DNA from: Streptomyces neyagawaensis
GTDB taxonomy: Bacteria > Actinomycetota > Actinomycetes > Streptomycetales > Streptomycetaceae
NCBI RefSeq assembly: GCF_023516595.1
Contig: NZ_JAMGBG010000087.1
Span: forward strand, 1-48,088
Length of the DNA: 48,088 nucleotides
Direction of reading: 5' to 3'
Shown: in pieces, positions 24,457 to 32,886 of the stretch
Numbering within the stretch: position 1 is the first letter of the stretch
Layout of the letters: every line of letters begins with the position of its first letter
Position numbers and translations under genes: made by a program
Notes under the pieces: model-generated
Databases searched by the model: none
What the model was told of the DNA's origin: nothing
Seen by the model: only the letters and a program-made list of their open reading frames with translations

Positions 24457-25638
24457 TCAGTGCCTGCGCGCGCTCCGACCGGTCCGGCCGCCGTTCGGCC
24501 ACAGTCTCGGTCGGCGGCGGGCCGCCAGGTCCTCCGCCCAGCCGAAGGCGACGACACAGCCGACGATCAGCACCCAGGTGAGGGCCAGCACGGGCCAGAC
24601 GCTCTCCAGCAGCCAGGGCACGTTCTGTTCGAGGACCACCACCGACCACAGCCGGTCCCACTGGGTCGCGGCGACGAGGATGCACGTGTTGTGCCACAGA
24701 TAGATCGTCACCGCACGGGAGTTGAGGAAGGTGATCACCCCGTCCCAGCGGCGCAGCCGGCGCGGCCACTCGGACCATGACGGGCTGAGGTGGAGCAGCA
24801 GCGCCACCGTGCCGAGGGAGTACAGCGCCTGGGCGAACGGCATGGCGTCCAGGTCGTTGCCGTTGCCGAAGTCGTGGTTCAGGGCGTACCAGAGGCCCGT
24901 CAGGGCCACGGCCGGGGCGACGGAGGGGACGATGTATCGGGGCAGGCGCCTGAGGATGCCCTCCTGGTGGGCCATGCCGAGGATCCAGCAGGCGCCGAAG
25001 GTGCTGAAGTCCGTGAGCCCCGACGCGAAGCGCTCGCCGGGCAGGGACAGATAGCCCAGTTCGAACGCGGCCGACAGGACGATCGGGAAGAGGAGCGTCA
25101 CCACGGGCACCGCGCGCAACGCGCGCAGCAGCACCGGGGACAGGACGACGTACCAGAGGTAGGCGCGGACGTACCAGAGGGGCCCGGCGAGTTCGACGGC
25201 CCAGTCGGCGCCGATGAAGCCGTGCACGCCGGGCAGGCCCTCGGCGTACGGCGGGTCGCTGATCGGGAGGATCCAGAACGTGAGGTGGAACCACCACCAC
25301 GCGGGATGTCCCTCCGCGTCGGGTGCCCAGCCCTGGGCCACCATGCCGGTCACGCCGATCACGCCCAGCAGCCAGATGGGCGGCAGCAGCCGGCGGAGCC
25401 GGCCCTTGACGACCTGGAGGGCCGGACGCTTCAGCGAGCGGGCCATGAGGTTGCCGGCGAGGGCGAACATCACGCCCATGGAGGGGAAGACGAGGGGCAG
25501 CCAGGCCCAGCCGGTGAGGTGGTAGAGGACCACGCGGAAGATGGCGAGGGCCCGCAGGAAGTCGAAGTAGCGGTCGCGGGCGGGCGCGGGCGGCGCCTTC
25601 GGGGTCTCCTCCGTCGTGGTCTGCGTCAGGGTGCTCAT
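24457..25638 (-). CDS. acyltransferase family 3, last gene of the mat operon
   Basis: Integral membrane O-acyltransferase of 393 residues with about ten hydrophobic segments. The N-terminus has the family pattern RYFDFLRALAIFRVVLYH (catalytic-type His after the first helix), then SMGVMFALAGNLMARS. Such enzymes acetylate or succinylate surface glycans. ATG at 25638 is in an ATGA overlap with the stop of the glycan synthase gene, so it very likely modifies that glycan. The Arg/Pro-rich C-terminus is cytoplasmic. Confidence 0.87.
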   Translation of the reverse strand: MSTLTQTTTEETPKAPPAPARDRYFDFLRALAIFRVVLYHLTGWAWLPLVFPSMGVMFALAGNLMARSLKRPALQVVKGRLRRLLPPIWLLGVIGVTGMVAQGWAPDAEGHPAWWWFHLTFWILPISDPPYAEGLPGVHGFIGADWAVELAGPLWYVRAYLWYVVLSPVLLRALRAVPVVTLLFPIVLSAAFELGYLSLPGERFASGLTDFSTFGACWILGMAHQEGILRRLPRYIVPSVAPAVALTGLWYALNHDFGNGNDLDAMPFAQALYSLGTVALLLHLSPSWSEWPRRLRRWDGVITFLNSRAVTIYLWHNTCILVAATQWDRLWSVVVLEQNVPWLLESVWPVLALTWVLIVGCVVAFGWAEDLAARRRPRLWPNGGRTGRSARRH

Positions 25639-27938
25639 CCGACCGGGCTCCCTTCACGCGGCTTCGACTCTGCGGTCGCCGCGCCCGCCCCGCCGGGCTC
25701 ACCCGGCAGTCCGACCGCGCCCGTGCGCCGCAGCTTCTGCCAGCGCAGCCGGCCGCCGGTCAGGGCGGTGATCCACGACTGGAGCAGGACGACGTACATC
25801 AGCTGGCGGTAGAGGAGTTGTTGCAGCGGCAGGGAGATCAGGTGGGTCATGCGTTCCTTGTCGAGGTGGAAGGCGTACGCCGCGCACACGGCCTGGACGC
25901 AGAGGACGCCGAACCACGCGCCGATCGTCTTCTCCGTCGGGCCGAACACCAGCCCGTACAGGAGGAACACGTCGATGAGCGGGGCCAGCAGGGGCGCGAC
26001 CACCATGAACAGCGACACCAGCGGCAGGCCCACACGTCCGAAGCGGCCCGAGGGGCCCCGCTCGAAGAGGGCCCTGCGGTGCTTCCAGATCGCCTGCATG
26101 GTGCCGTAGCACCAGCGGTAGCGCTGCGACCACAGCTGCTGCACGGATTCGGGCGCCTCGGTCCAGGCGCGGGCCTTCTCCGCGTAGACGACGTGCCAGC
26201 CGTCGCGGTGCATGGCCATGGTGATGTCGGTGTCCTCGGCGAGGGTGTCCTCGCTCATGCCGCCGACCCGTTCGAGGGCCTCGCGGCGGAAGGCGCCGAC
26301 GGCACCGGGAATGGTGGGCATGCAGCGCAGGACGTCGTACATGCGGCGGTCGAGGTTGAAGCCCATCACGTACTCGATGTGCTGCCAGGCGCCGATGAGG
26401 GTGTCCCGGTTGCCGACCTTCGCGTTCCCGGCGACGGCGCCGACGCGCGGGTCGGCGAACGGCTGGACCAGTTCGCGGACGGTGGACGGTTCGAAGACCG
26501 TGTCGCCGTCCATCATCACGATCAGGTCGTGGCGGGCGTTGGCGATGCCCCGGTTGAGGGCGGCGGGCTTGCCCGCGTTGAGCTGCCGCACGACCCGTAC
26601 GTCGGGCAGGTCCCGGCCCAGCTCCTCGACGATCCGGGCGGTGCCGTCGCTGGACCCGTCGTCGATGACGAGGACCTCGATGGGGTGGTCACTGGCCACC
26701 AGCGAACGGACGGTCTTCTCGATGCACTTGGCCTCGTTGTACGCGGGCACGAGGACGGACACCGGTTCGGTGACGGGGCCGTCGGGGCCCCAGCGGAAGT
26801 TCCGGCGGCGGACCTTGCGGGCGTGGCACACCGACAGGATCAGCATCAGGCCGAAGCGGGCGAGGACGAGGACGCCGACGACCGAGAGGGCCACGACGAG
26901 GACACCCGTGATCCGCTCGGACGCCTGGACGAGCGCCACCCACGCCTTGCCCTTCCACAGGCCGAGCCCGGTGACCTCGGTGTGCGCGCTGGGCGCGTCG
27001 AGCGCCCCGGTGAGGGTGGGGAACGCGTAGCCCTGGTCGCGCAGTTGGAGGATGAACCGGTCGAGCGCGGCGACGGTCTGCGAGCGGTCGCCGCCGGAGT
27101 CGTGCATCAGCACGATCGCGCCCTCGCCGGCCTTCGGTGTGGCCCGGCGGATGATCTCGTCGACGCCGGGCCTGCTCCAGTCCTCGCTGTCGGTGTCGCT
27201 GACGACGGTGATGTAGCCGCGGCTGCCGATGTACTGCGTCACCGGCCAGGACCGGTTGTCCATACGGCCCGAGAACGACGAGTACGGCGGCCGGAACAGC
27301 GAGGTCCGGATGCCCGCGGCGCCCGCGAGCGCCATCTGGTTCTGGGACAGCTCCCAGTCGATGCGGCCCTTGGACTGGAGCGAGAGATCGGGGTGGTTGA
27401 AGGTGTGCAGCCCGATCTCGTGGCCCTCGGCGACCATGCGCCGCACCAGGTCCGGGTAGCGGGAGGCCATGGTGCCGGTGATGAAGAAGACGGCGTGCGC
27501 GTCGTGCTTCCTCAGCACGTCGAGGACCTTGGGCGTCCAGACGGGGTCGGGGCCGTCGTCGAATGTGAGGACCAGTTCGCGGTCGGGTACGTCGAGGCTG
27601 GTCGCACGGCCCGAGCGGGTGTCGATCACCGGGCCGCCGTCGAGGATCCGCTGCGGCACCCGGTCGTTCGACACGGGCGGACGGATCCGGTGGTCGGCGA
27701 GGATCTCGCTGTGCACGTAGCCGCGCAGCATCAGCATCGCCATCAGGGCGACGAGGAACAGGCACGGCAGGATGTGGCGGAGCGGCAGCCGCACGGTCCG
27801 GCGCTTCGGCGGGCGCTTCGACGAGCCCTTCGGGGGGCTTGTGGCCGTGCCGTCGGCGGTCTCGGGCGTACGGGGTGTGCGGGTACGGCGCTTGGCGGCG
27901 GCACGCGAAGGCGTGCCGCCGCGCCTGAAGCGGGTCAT
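25635..27938 (-). CDS. matB: bifunctional polysaccharide deacetylase / glycosyltransferase 2, MatB-like
   Basis: Membrane protein of 767 residues that should polymerise and N-deacetylate an extracellular aminosugar polymer resembling poly-beta-1,6-GlcNAc. Order: a basic head with one TM (LPCLFLVALMAMLML), a NodB deacetylase domain outside (TFDDGPD near residue 126, HEIGLHTFNHPD metal His residues, RPPYSS, LMHDSGG), a TM hairpin, then a processive GT2 domain (DDGSSDG near 428, DGD near 476, EDTD near 566, QRYRW near 608) and C-terminal TMs. The NodB-GT2 fusion is that of MatB of S. lividans/S. coelicolor, which drives mycelial pellet formation. ATG at 27938 overlaps the matA stop as TAATG. Confidence 0.92.
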   Translation of the reverse strand: MTRFRRGGTPSRAAAKRRTRTPRTPETADGTATSPPKGSSKRPPKRRTVRLPLRHILPCLFLVALMAMLMLRGYVHSEILADHRIRPPVSNDRVPQRILDGGPVIDTRSGRATSLDVPDRELVLTFDDGPDPVWTPKVLDVLRKHDAHAVFFITGTMASRYPDLVRRMVAEGHEIGLHTFNHPDLSLQSKGRIDWELSQNQMALAGAAGIRTSLFRPPYSSFSGRMDNRSWPVTQYIGSRGYITVVSDTDSEDWSRPGVDEIIRRATPKAGEGAIVLMHDSGGDRSQTVAALDRFILQLRDQGYAFPTLTGALDAPSAHTEVTGLGLWKGKAWVALVQASERITGVLVVALSVVGVLVLARFGLMLILSVCHARKVRRRNFRWGPDGPVTEPVSVLVPAYNEAKCIEKTVRSLVASDHPIEVLVIDDGSSDGTARIVEELGRDLPDVRVVRQLNAGKPAALNRGIANARHDLIVMMDGDTVFEPSTVRELVQPFADPRVGAVAGNAKVGNRDTLIGAWQHIEYVMGFNLDRRMYDVLRCMPTIPGAVGAFRREALERVGGMSEDTLAEDTDITMAMHRDGWHVVYAEKARAWTEAPESVQQLWSQRYRWCYGTMQAIWKHRRALFERGPSGRFGRVGLPLVSLFMVVAPLLAPLIDVFLLYGLVFGPTEKTIGAWFGVLCVQAVCAAYAFHLDKERMTHLISLPLQQLLYRQLMYVVLLQSWITALTGGRLRWQKLRRTGAVGLPGEPGGAGAATAESKPREGSPVG

Positions 27939-28981
27939 TATGCGGGGGTCTCCGAGGGCTGCGGTTCCTGCGGACTCTCCGGTGCCGCGGTGGCGGGCTC
28001 GACCGGTGCCGGGGTCGGGGGACCCTCGGCGGCGACGGTGTCCGTGCCGGATCCCGTGCCGGGAGCGGGGCCGCTGGACTCGGAGGGTGTGGGCGTCGGG
28101 GTGGGCGTGGGGCTGGAGCCGCCGCCGGCCGGCTGGGACGCGGAGGCCGAAGGCTCGGGGTCCTTCACGCCGGTGGTCGGCTTCGGCTGCGGTCCGGCGC
28201 TCGCGCCGCCGGTGGGCCGGGCGCTCGCGGAGGCCTCCGGTGCCTTCTTCTTCCCGTCGTCGCGGGCGTCACCGCGGAAGTCACCGCGGCCCGGCGCGGG
28301 TGTCACTCCCGGGGAGACCGACCCCGCGCTCGGCGGCGGCACGACCCCCTCGGCGGTGTCGGCGACGTCGGACGACTCGGCCGGCTGCGGCGGGGTGTCC
28401 ACCTTGTCCGCCGGCGCCTCGTCCTTCTGCATCGGCATCGGCAGCCAGGGCGCGTCCGAGTTGCCCGACACCAGCGTGCCGACGATGACGACGGCGTACG
28501 CGGCGCAGACGGTGCCGACCGCGATGCCGAGCTTGCGGTACCGGTTGCGGCGGCGCCCCGACTCGTCGACGAAGACCGGTCCGTCGGGCTGGCCGGCCTT
28601 GTCCGGGTCCTTGCCCGGGTGCCTGCCCGGCCCGTCCAGTTCCCGTCCGACGCCGTCGAGTTGGACGGTCACCTCGTGCGGGTCGTGGTTGCGGCCGGGC
28701 TGGTCGGGCTGCTCCCAGGGGGACGCCACGGTGCCGGGCCGGTCGGCCTCGCGCCCGGCTGCGTCGGGTTGCCGGGGCACACCGGCGAAGGCGGTCGACG
28801 GCCGGGGCACGGATCCCGTTCTGCCGACGGCCTCGGGCCACACCACCTCGTCACCGGCGGCGCCGGTCCGGGCGAACGGGTCGGTACCGAGGCCGCCCTC
28901 GACGTCACACCGGTGTTGGTCTCGGCTGTCGCCGTCGGACCGCTCCGGCTGGGTGCCTTTCGGCCAGTTCTCCACGTGCAC
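27938..28981 (-). CDS. matA: MatA-like membrane-anchored protein
   Basis: Protein of about 347 residues: a polar N-terminal 145 residues rich in Asp/Gly/Pro, one TM (LGIAVGTVCAAYAVVIVGTL) and a long Pro/Ser/Thr/Ala-rich outside region with a PTPTPTPTP run. No catalytic domain is recognisable. Its place directly upstream of and coupled to the MatB-like synthase supports MatA, a partner needed for glycan-dependent pellet formation. GTG at 28981 has GGGGGGAAG just upstream; GTG at 28975 or the longer frame to 29032 is possible. Confidence 0.75.
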   Translation of the reverse strand: MHVENWPKGTQPERSDGDSRDQHRCDVEGGLGTDPFARTGAAGDEVVWPEAVGRTGSVPRPSTAFAGVPRQPDAAGREADRPGTVASPWEQPDQPGRNHDPHEVTVQLDGVGRELDGPGRHPGKDPDKAGQPDGPVFVDESGRRRNRYRKLGIAVGTVCAAYAVVIVGTLVSGNSDAPWLPMPMQKDEAPADKVDTPPQPAESSDVADTAEGVVPPPSAGSVSPGVTPAPGRGDFRGDARDDGKKKAPEASASARPTGGASAGPQPKPTTGVKDPEPSASASQPAGGGSSPTPTPTPTPSESSGPAPGTGSGTDTVAAEGPPTPAPVEPATAAPESPQEPQPSETPA

Positions 28982-29137
28982 GCGCTTCCCCCCACGGGTT
29001 GCGGATGCGTGTTCGATGCCGGACTCTCGCACTTTCCTGTACCGGACCGGACCCCCACCCGATCCGGGGCGCCCCGCCCATCACACGCACCCGGGGGCCC
29101 GAATGTAGAGGAGGGGAGAGATATGACATGCGTGCTA

Positions 29138-30112
29138 TCAGATGAAACTCATCATGATGAGTGCATCTGTGGCCGGAATCCACCCGTCCTGCGGATATGA
29201 AAGCCATACTTCCGCGCTCGCTCGTTCGGTGGCGGCCCGCCGCAGGGCATCGAGCCCCGGATGCGTGAACCCCTTCCGCCACACCAGCGAGACGGGGGAC
29301 AGCGGGACGGGGTCGACGAGGGGCCGCAGCACACTGCGCGGCATGGGCGGGAAGTCCACCACCGCCAGCACGGGCGTCCGCGTCTTGGCCATGACCCGCG
29401 CGAACTCCTCCTCGCCCACCACGAGGGGCGCCGCGGGCGCGACCTCGATCCCCCGCCCCGCGAACAGCTCCCGCGCCAGCTCCGTCCACTCCGGCGTGCG
29501 AGGATTGCCGGCACCCGCGTACACGGTCTCGCCCCTCAGCTCCGCCAGCGGCACGGCGTCCAGCGCGGTAAGCCGGTGGTCCTCGGGCAGGATCACCGCC
29601 ATCGGCTCGTACCGCACGGGCTGTTGTTCCAGCCGGGCCCGCACCGCCGGGTCCAGCCCCGCGAACCTCCCGAACGACACGTCCAGCCGCCCGGCGAGGA
29701 TCTCGGCGGCGGCATGCGTGAGCCCGCTCTCGTAGCGCGCCAGCAACTCCACGTCGGGCACCAGCTCCCGGGCCCGCCGCAGCACCCGCACGCCGGTGGC
29801 GAGCCCCGGCGAGTTCAGGTCCACCAGCAACGGCCGTGCCTGCTTGAACGCCCCCACGAGCGCGTCCTGCGCCTCCAGCACGCGCCGCGCGTACGGCACC
29901 AGCCGCTCCCCGTCGGGCGTCAGCGCCACCTGCCGGGTCGTCCGCACGAACAGCTCCACGCCCAGCTCCCGCTCCAGCCGCCGCACATCCCGGCTGAGCG
30001 CCTGCTGGGCGACGTAGAGCCGGGCGGCGGCCCGGGTGAAGTGCAGTTCGTCGACAACAGCGAGAAAGGCACGCAGCAGCCGCGGCGCGACAGCATCGGA
30101 AGCGAGGGACAT
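29138..30112 (-). CDS. LysR-family transcriptional regulator
   Basis: Protein of 324 residues with the LysR N-terminal winged HTH (RLLRAFLAVVDELHFTRAAA, then LYVAQQALSRDVRRLERELG) and an effector-binding C-terminal half (LRRARELVPDVELLARYESG ...). Full family length. It is divergent from the MFS gene 216 bases away, the usual arrangement for a LysR controlling its neighbour. The inducer is unknown. Confidence 0.92.
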   Translation of the reverse strand: MSLASDAVAPRLLRAFLAVVDELHFTRAAARLYVAQQALSRDVRRLERELGVELFVRTTRQVALTPDGERLVPYARRVLEAQDALVGAFKQARPLLVDLNSPGLATGVRVLRRARELVPDVELLARYESGLTHAAAEILAGRLDVSFGRFAGLDPAVRARLEQQPVRYEPMAVILPEDHRLTALDAVPLAELRGETVYAGAGNPRTPEWTELARELFAGRGIEVAPAAPLVVGEEEFARVMAKTRTPVLAVVDFPPMPRSVLRPLVDPVPLSPVSLVWRKGFTHPGLDALRRAATERASAEVWLSYPQDGWIPATDALIMMSFI

Positions 30113-30320
30113 CCGCCGAACTTACAACCAGGGTGCGTGAATCACCACGGAGTAGGTGTTGGACGGTGGATCAAGAACCGCGCGACGGTGGAACACATGC
30201 CGCAACGCCCGACACCCCTCCTGACCGTCACCGCCGACCAGCTGGTGGCAGTGGACTTCACCCCCCGCCGCCCTCAGGGACACGAGGAAGCCAACTCGAA
30301 ACCCAGCCGACCCAAGGAGC

Positions 30321-30370
30321 GCGGGGCGGTGACACATGCGGCTCCGCCGCGTGGGCGCGACCAGCCACAA
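30321..30370. repeat. dispersed intergenic repeat, family B, copy 2
   Basis: Nearly identical to 13101-13150 (GCGGGGCGGTGACACATGCG, then GCTCCGCCGCGTGGGCGCGA). Unlike copy 1 it overlaps the start of a gene: the GTG at 30329 and the first codons of the MFS transporter are made from repeat DNA. Confidence 0.75.
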
Positions 30371-31669
30371 CACACCCACACCCGCCGAAGCACCAGCACC
30401 CCCACCCCCTCAGGCGCCCCAAAACGCACCCGCACCCTCCCACGCACCCAAGAACGCACCCGTACCCCCTCCTACCGCCACCTCTTCCACATCCCCGGCA
30501 CCCGCGCCTTCACTGTCGGCTCCCTCCTCGCCCGCCTCCCCATGGGCATGTTCAGCGTGAGCGCGATCCTGATGATCGCCCCCGCCCGCGACTCCTACGC
30601 CCTCGCCGGCGCCGTAGTCGCCACCGGCCTCGCCGCCACCGCCCTGGTCGCCCCCCTCACCGCCCGCCTCGTCGACCGCCACGGCCAGGCCCGCGTCGCC
30701 GTCCCGGCCACCGCCCTCGCCCTCCTCGGCGGTCTCTCCCTGATCGCCTGCGTCCACTGGAACGCCCCGACCTGGACCCTCTTCGCCTCCTACGCCGCCA
30801 CCGCCACCGTCCCCAACACCGGCGGCATGGCCCGCGCCCGCTGGGCCCACCTCCTGAAGGACGACCCGGCGGCCCTGCACACCGCGAACTCCTTCGAACA
30901 GGCCGCCGACGAACTGTGCTTCATGGTCGGCCCCGTCATCGCCGCGTTCCTGTGCACCTCCCTGTTCCCCGAGGCCGGCACCCTGTTCGGCGGCATCGTC
31001 GTCCTGACCGGCGTCCTGGTCTTCGCCGTCCAGCGCGCCACCGAGCCGCCGCCGAGCGGCCGCACGGCCGCGAGGTCCCCCGTCCGCGCCCCCGGCGTCC
31101 CCTCCCTCCTCGCCGTCTTCCTCGCGATGGGCGCCGTCTTCGGCTCCCTGGAGGTCGTCACGGTCGCCCACCCCGACGCGCGCGGCGACGCCTCCGCGGC
31201 GGGCCTGGTCCTGGGCCTCCAGGCGGCCGGCTCCTGCGCGGCGGGGCTGGCGTTCGGCGCGATACGGGTGACCCGTTCCGCCGACCGCCGCTTCCCGCTC
31301 TGCCTGGCCGCCATGGCGGCCCTGATGACCCTGCCGTGGCTCACCGCCTCGTCCACCGGCTCGCTCCTCGCGCTCGCCCCCGCCCTCCTGGTGGCCGGCA
31401 TGGCCACCGCGCCCACCATGGTCACGGCGATGTCCCTGATCCAGGAGCGCACCCCCGAGGGCCAGTTGAACGAGGGCATGACCCTCGCGGTCACCGGACT
31501 CCTCGGCGGCATCGCCGGCGGCTCCGCGCTCGGTGGCTGGATGGTCGACCACGGTCCAGGCCCGGCCACCACCGGCTTCGCCGTGCCGGCGGCCGCCGCC
31601 ACGCTGGCCCTGGCGCTGTCCCTGGCCGTGTCGAAACGGCGTCCGGCCGTTTTCCGCACACCCCATTGA
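30329..31669 (+). CDS. MFS transporter
   Basis: Major facilitator of about 446 residues with twelve predicted hydrophobic segments. The conserved opening reads FHIPGTRAFTVGSLLARLPM and is followed by the loop 2-3 type motif LTARLVDRHGQARV. It probably exports a small molecule; substrate unknown. The start is difficult: GTG at 30329 has AAGGAG nine bases upstream but lies inside a dispersed repeat. The first about 50 residues (Thr/Pro/Arg-rich) do not look like protein of this family. An ATG at 30198 has no better support. The repeat may have supplied a new N-terminus. Divergent from lysR. Confidence 0.82.
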   Translation: MTHAAPPRGRDQPQHTHTRRSTSTPTPSGAPKRTRTLPRTQERTRTPSYRHLFHIPGTRAFTVGSLLARLPMGMFSVSAILMIAPARDSYALAGAVVATGLAATALVAPLTARLVDRHGQARVAVPATALALLGGLSLIACVHWNAPTWTLFASYAATATVPNTGGMARARWAHLLKDDPAALHTANSFEQAADELCFMVGPVIAAFLCTSLFPEAGTLFGGIVVLTGVLVFAVQRATEPPPSGRTAARSPVRAPGVPSLLAVFLAMGAVFGSLEVVTVAHPDARGDASAAGLVLGLQAAGSCAAGLAFGAIRVTRSADRRFPLCLAAMAALMTLPWLTASSTGSLLALAPALLVAGMATAPTMVTAMSLIQERTPEGQLNEGMTLAVTGLLGGIAGGSALGGWMVDHGPGPATTGFAVPAAAATLALALSLAVSKRRPAVFRTPH

Positions 31670-31698
31670 CGTGTTCACGCCCCACCTTTACCTTCGCC

Positions 31699-31738
31699 CG
31701 TCGAAGCGCTTCGACGTGACTCGTCGAAACGATTCGAC
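31699..31738 (+). promoter_or_regulatory. tandem LacI-type operators
   Basis: TCGAAGCGCTTCGA (31701-31714, perfect) and TCGAAACGATTCGA (31725-31738, imperfect) stand 24 bases apart centre to centre, before a gene start with a good GGAGG site. They suit the LacI-family regulator encoded at 35163, although the operon they should control is gone. Confidence 0.7.
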
Positions 31739-31782
31739 TGCGGAGCGCACCGAGAACCATCCGACTCCCCCGGAGGCACTGG

Positions 31783-32106
31783 ATGTTGACGGCACGACGG
31801 CGTACGACGGCGGCGGAACAGCGCGGCACGAACGAGGAGAGCACCCGCCCCCCGCGAGATCGTCGAGGTGGCCCACATCGACGGCGCGAACACGTGGCTC
31901 TTCTTCATCTGGACGTGGAACGAGTTCCTGCTCCCGCTGGTGATGCTGATCTCCAACGACAACCAGACCGTGTCGGTGGCCCTCGTCGGCTTCCAGGGAC
32001 AGCGGCTGATGCACGCCACGATGACCAACGCCGCGGCCCTCCTCGGTGTCCTGCCCGCGCTCGTCTTCTTGCTCGTCTTCCAGCGCACCCTCCTCATACC
32101 GAGCGG
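31783..32106 (+). pseudogene. remnant of a sugar ABC-transport operon (MalG-like permease stump)
   Basis: An ATG at 31783 with GGAGG six bases upstream starts a frame (MLTARRRTTA) that soon becomes meaningless. From about 31848 another frame reads PREIVEVAHIDGAN, the EAA loop of a MalG-type permease. It jumps directly to FFIWTWNEFLLPLVMLISND and ends near LLVFQRTLLIPSG. The 30 or so residues normally between loop and helix are missing, as are the rest of this permease, the second permease and the binding protein. At least two deletions have joined the start of a first gene to the end of the last transport gene. Confidence 0.8.
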
Positions 32107-32109
32107 GAG

Positions 32110-32720
32110 TGAGTCCTGTTGCCAGAACTCATGCTCGGCCGGACGCCCCGAACGGTGTTGGGTGCCCTGGTCGCCCGCGTTCGCTCCGCGTCCGGGCGGC
32201 ACGGATCGTATCCGTGGTCCGGGAACGCGGGGGCGGGTTCCCTCACGCCCCGGGATGCCCGGTCGGGCCCGGACGGTCCGATGCCCCGCACGATCACTCC
32301 GGTCGTGTGGGGGCGGTGCCGTCCGTCGCCGGACGGGGTGTCCCAGGGCGCGCCTTCCGATCGCCACGGCGGCCGCGTCGTGGCGAGTGGTCTTCCTTGT
32401 CTTGCCGGTAAGGGGTTGTTGCCAGCGCTGAGCACCCCACTTACCGGTGTAGGCGAGGTCGACGGCCACGACGGGAATGCCGAGACCGGCCGCCATCGAC
32501 ACCAGCCGTGCCCACAGCCTGGCCACAGGCATGCCGGAGATCAGCCTGCGGCGCCGGGCCAGCGTCCACTGATCATGCGTGGCCTTCGTGATCGAACCGA
32601 CCCAACGGGAGGACGACACCCCCGTCAACGACCGCTCACGCGCGGCCCACCCCACGGCGTCACGGTCCAGACCCACCGCGCACCGGGCCTTCAGACCCGC
32701 GAGGCCGGCTCGCCCAGATG
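32110..32720 (-). mobile_element. TnpB/IS605-OrfB-like transposon remnant
   Basis: Minus-strand frame with the C-terminal half of a TnpB-like RuvC nuclease: LKARCAVGLDRDAVGWAARE, a helical WTLARRRRLISGMPVARLWA, then IPVVAVDLAYTGKWGAQRW (place of the VDPxYTSxxC motif of TnpB, without zinc-finger cysteines) and RHDAAAVAIGRRALGH (the RuvC-III Asp plus NAA-like motif). The N-terminal part is absent, and beyond about 32300 the frame is Arg/Pro run-on. It lies right against the permease stump. Family assignment rests on these motifs only. Confidence 0.6.
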
Positions 32721-32880
32721 ATCGCCGACCAGACGGAGAACATGCTCGTCCTCGGCGGCCAGGCGCCTGAGCCGGTCACGGACCGCCACCCCCGACGGGC
32801 CGAGCGCGACGAGCAGCTCACAACCCTCACCCGCGGCATCGCCGTGGGAGCCGTGAAGTAGGCCGTGACATAAGGAGAGC
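32721..32880 (+). pseudogene. unidentified coding fragment before the glycosidase gene
   Basis: The plus strand has an open, coding-like stretch reading LAQMIADQTENMLVLGG ... LTTLTRGIAVGAVK and a stop at 32860, about 20 bases before the ribosome site of the GH31 gene. It has no start of its own because the TnpB-like remnant abuts it. I do not recognise it; it may be the tail of another lost operon gene. Confidence 0.35.
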
Positions 32881-32886
32881 CCCCAC

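Noticed and set aside
25818..29108. Open plus-strand frame of 1096 codons
   Set aside because: Antisense shadow of matA and matB; their NodB and GT2 motifs are on the minus strand.
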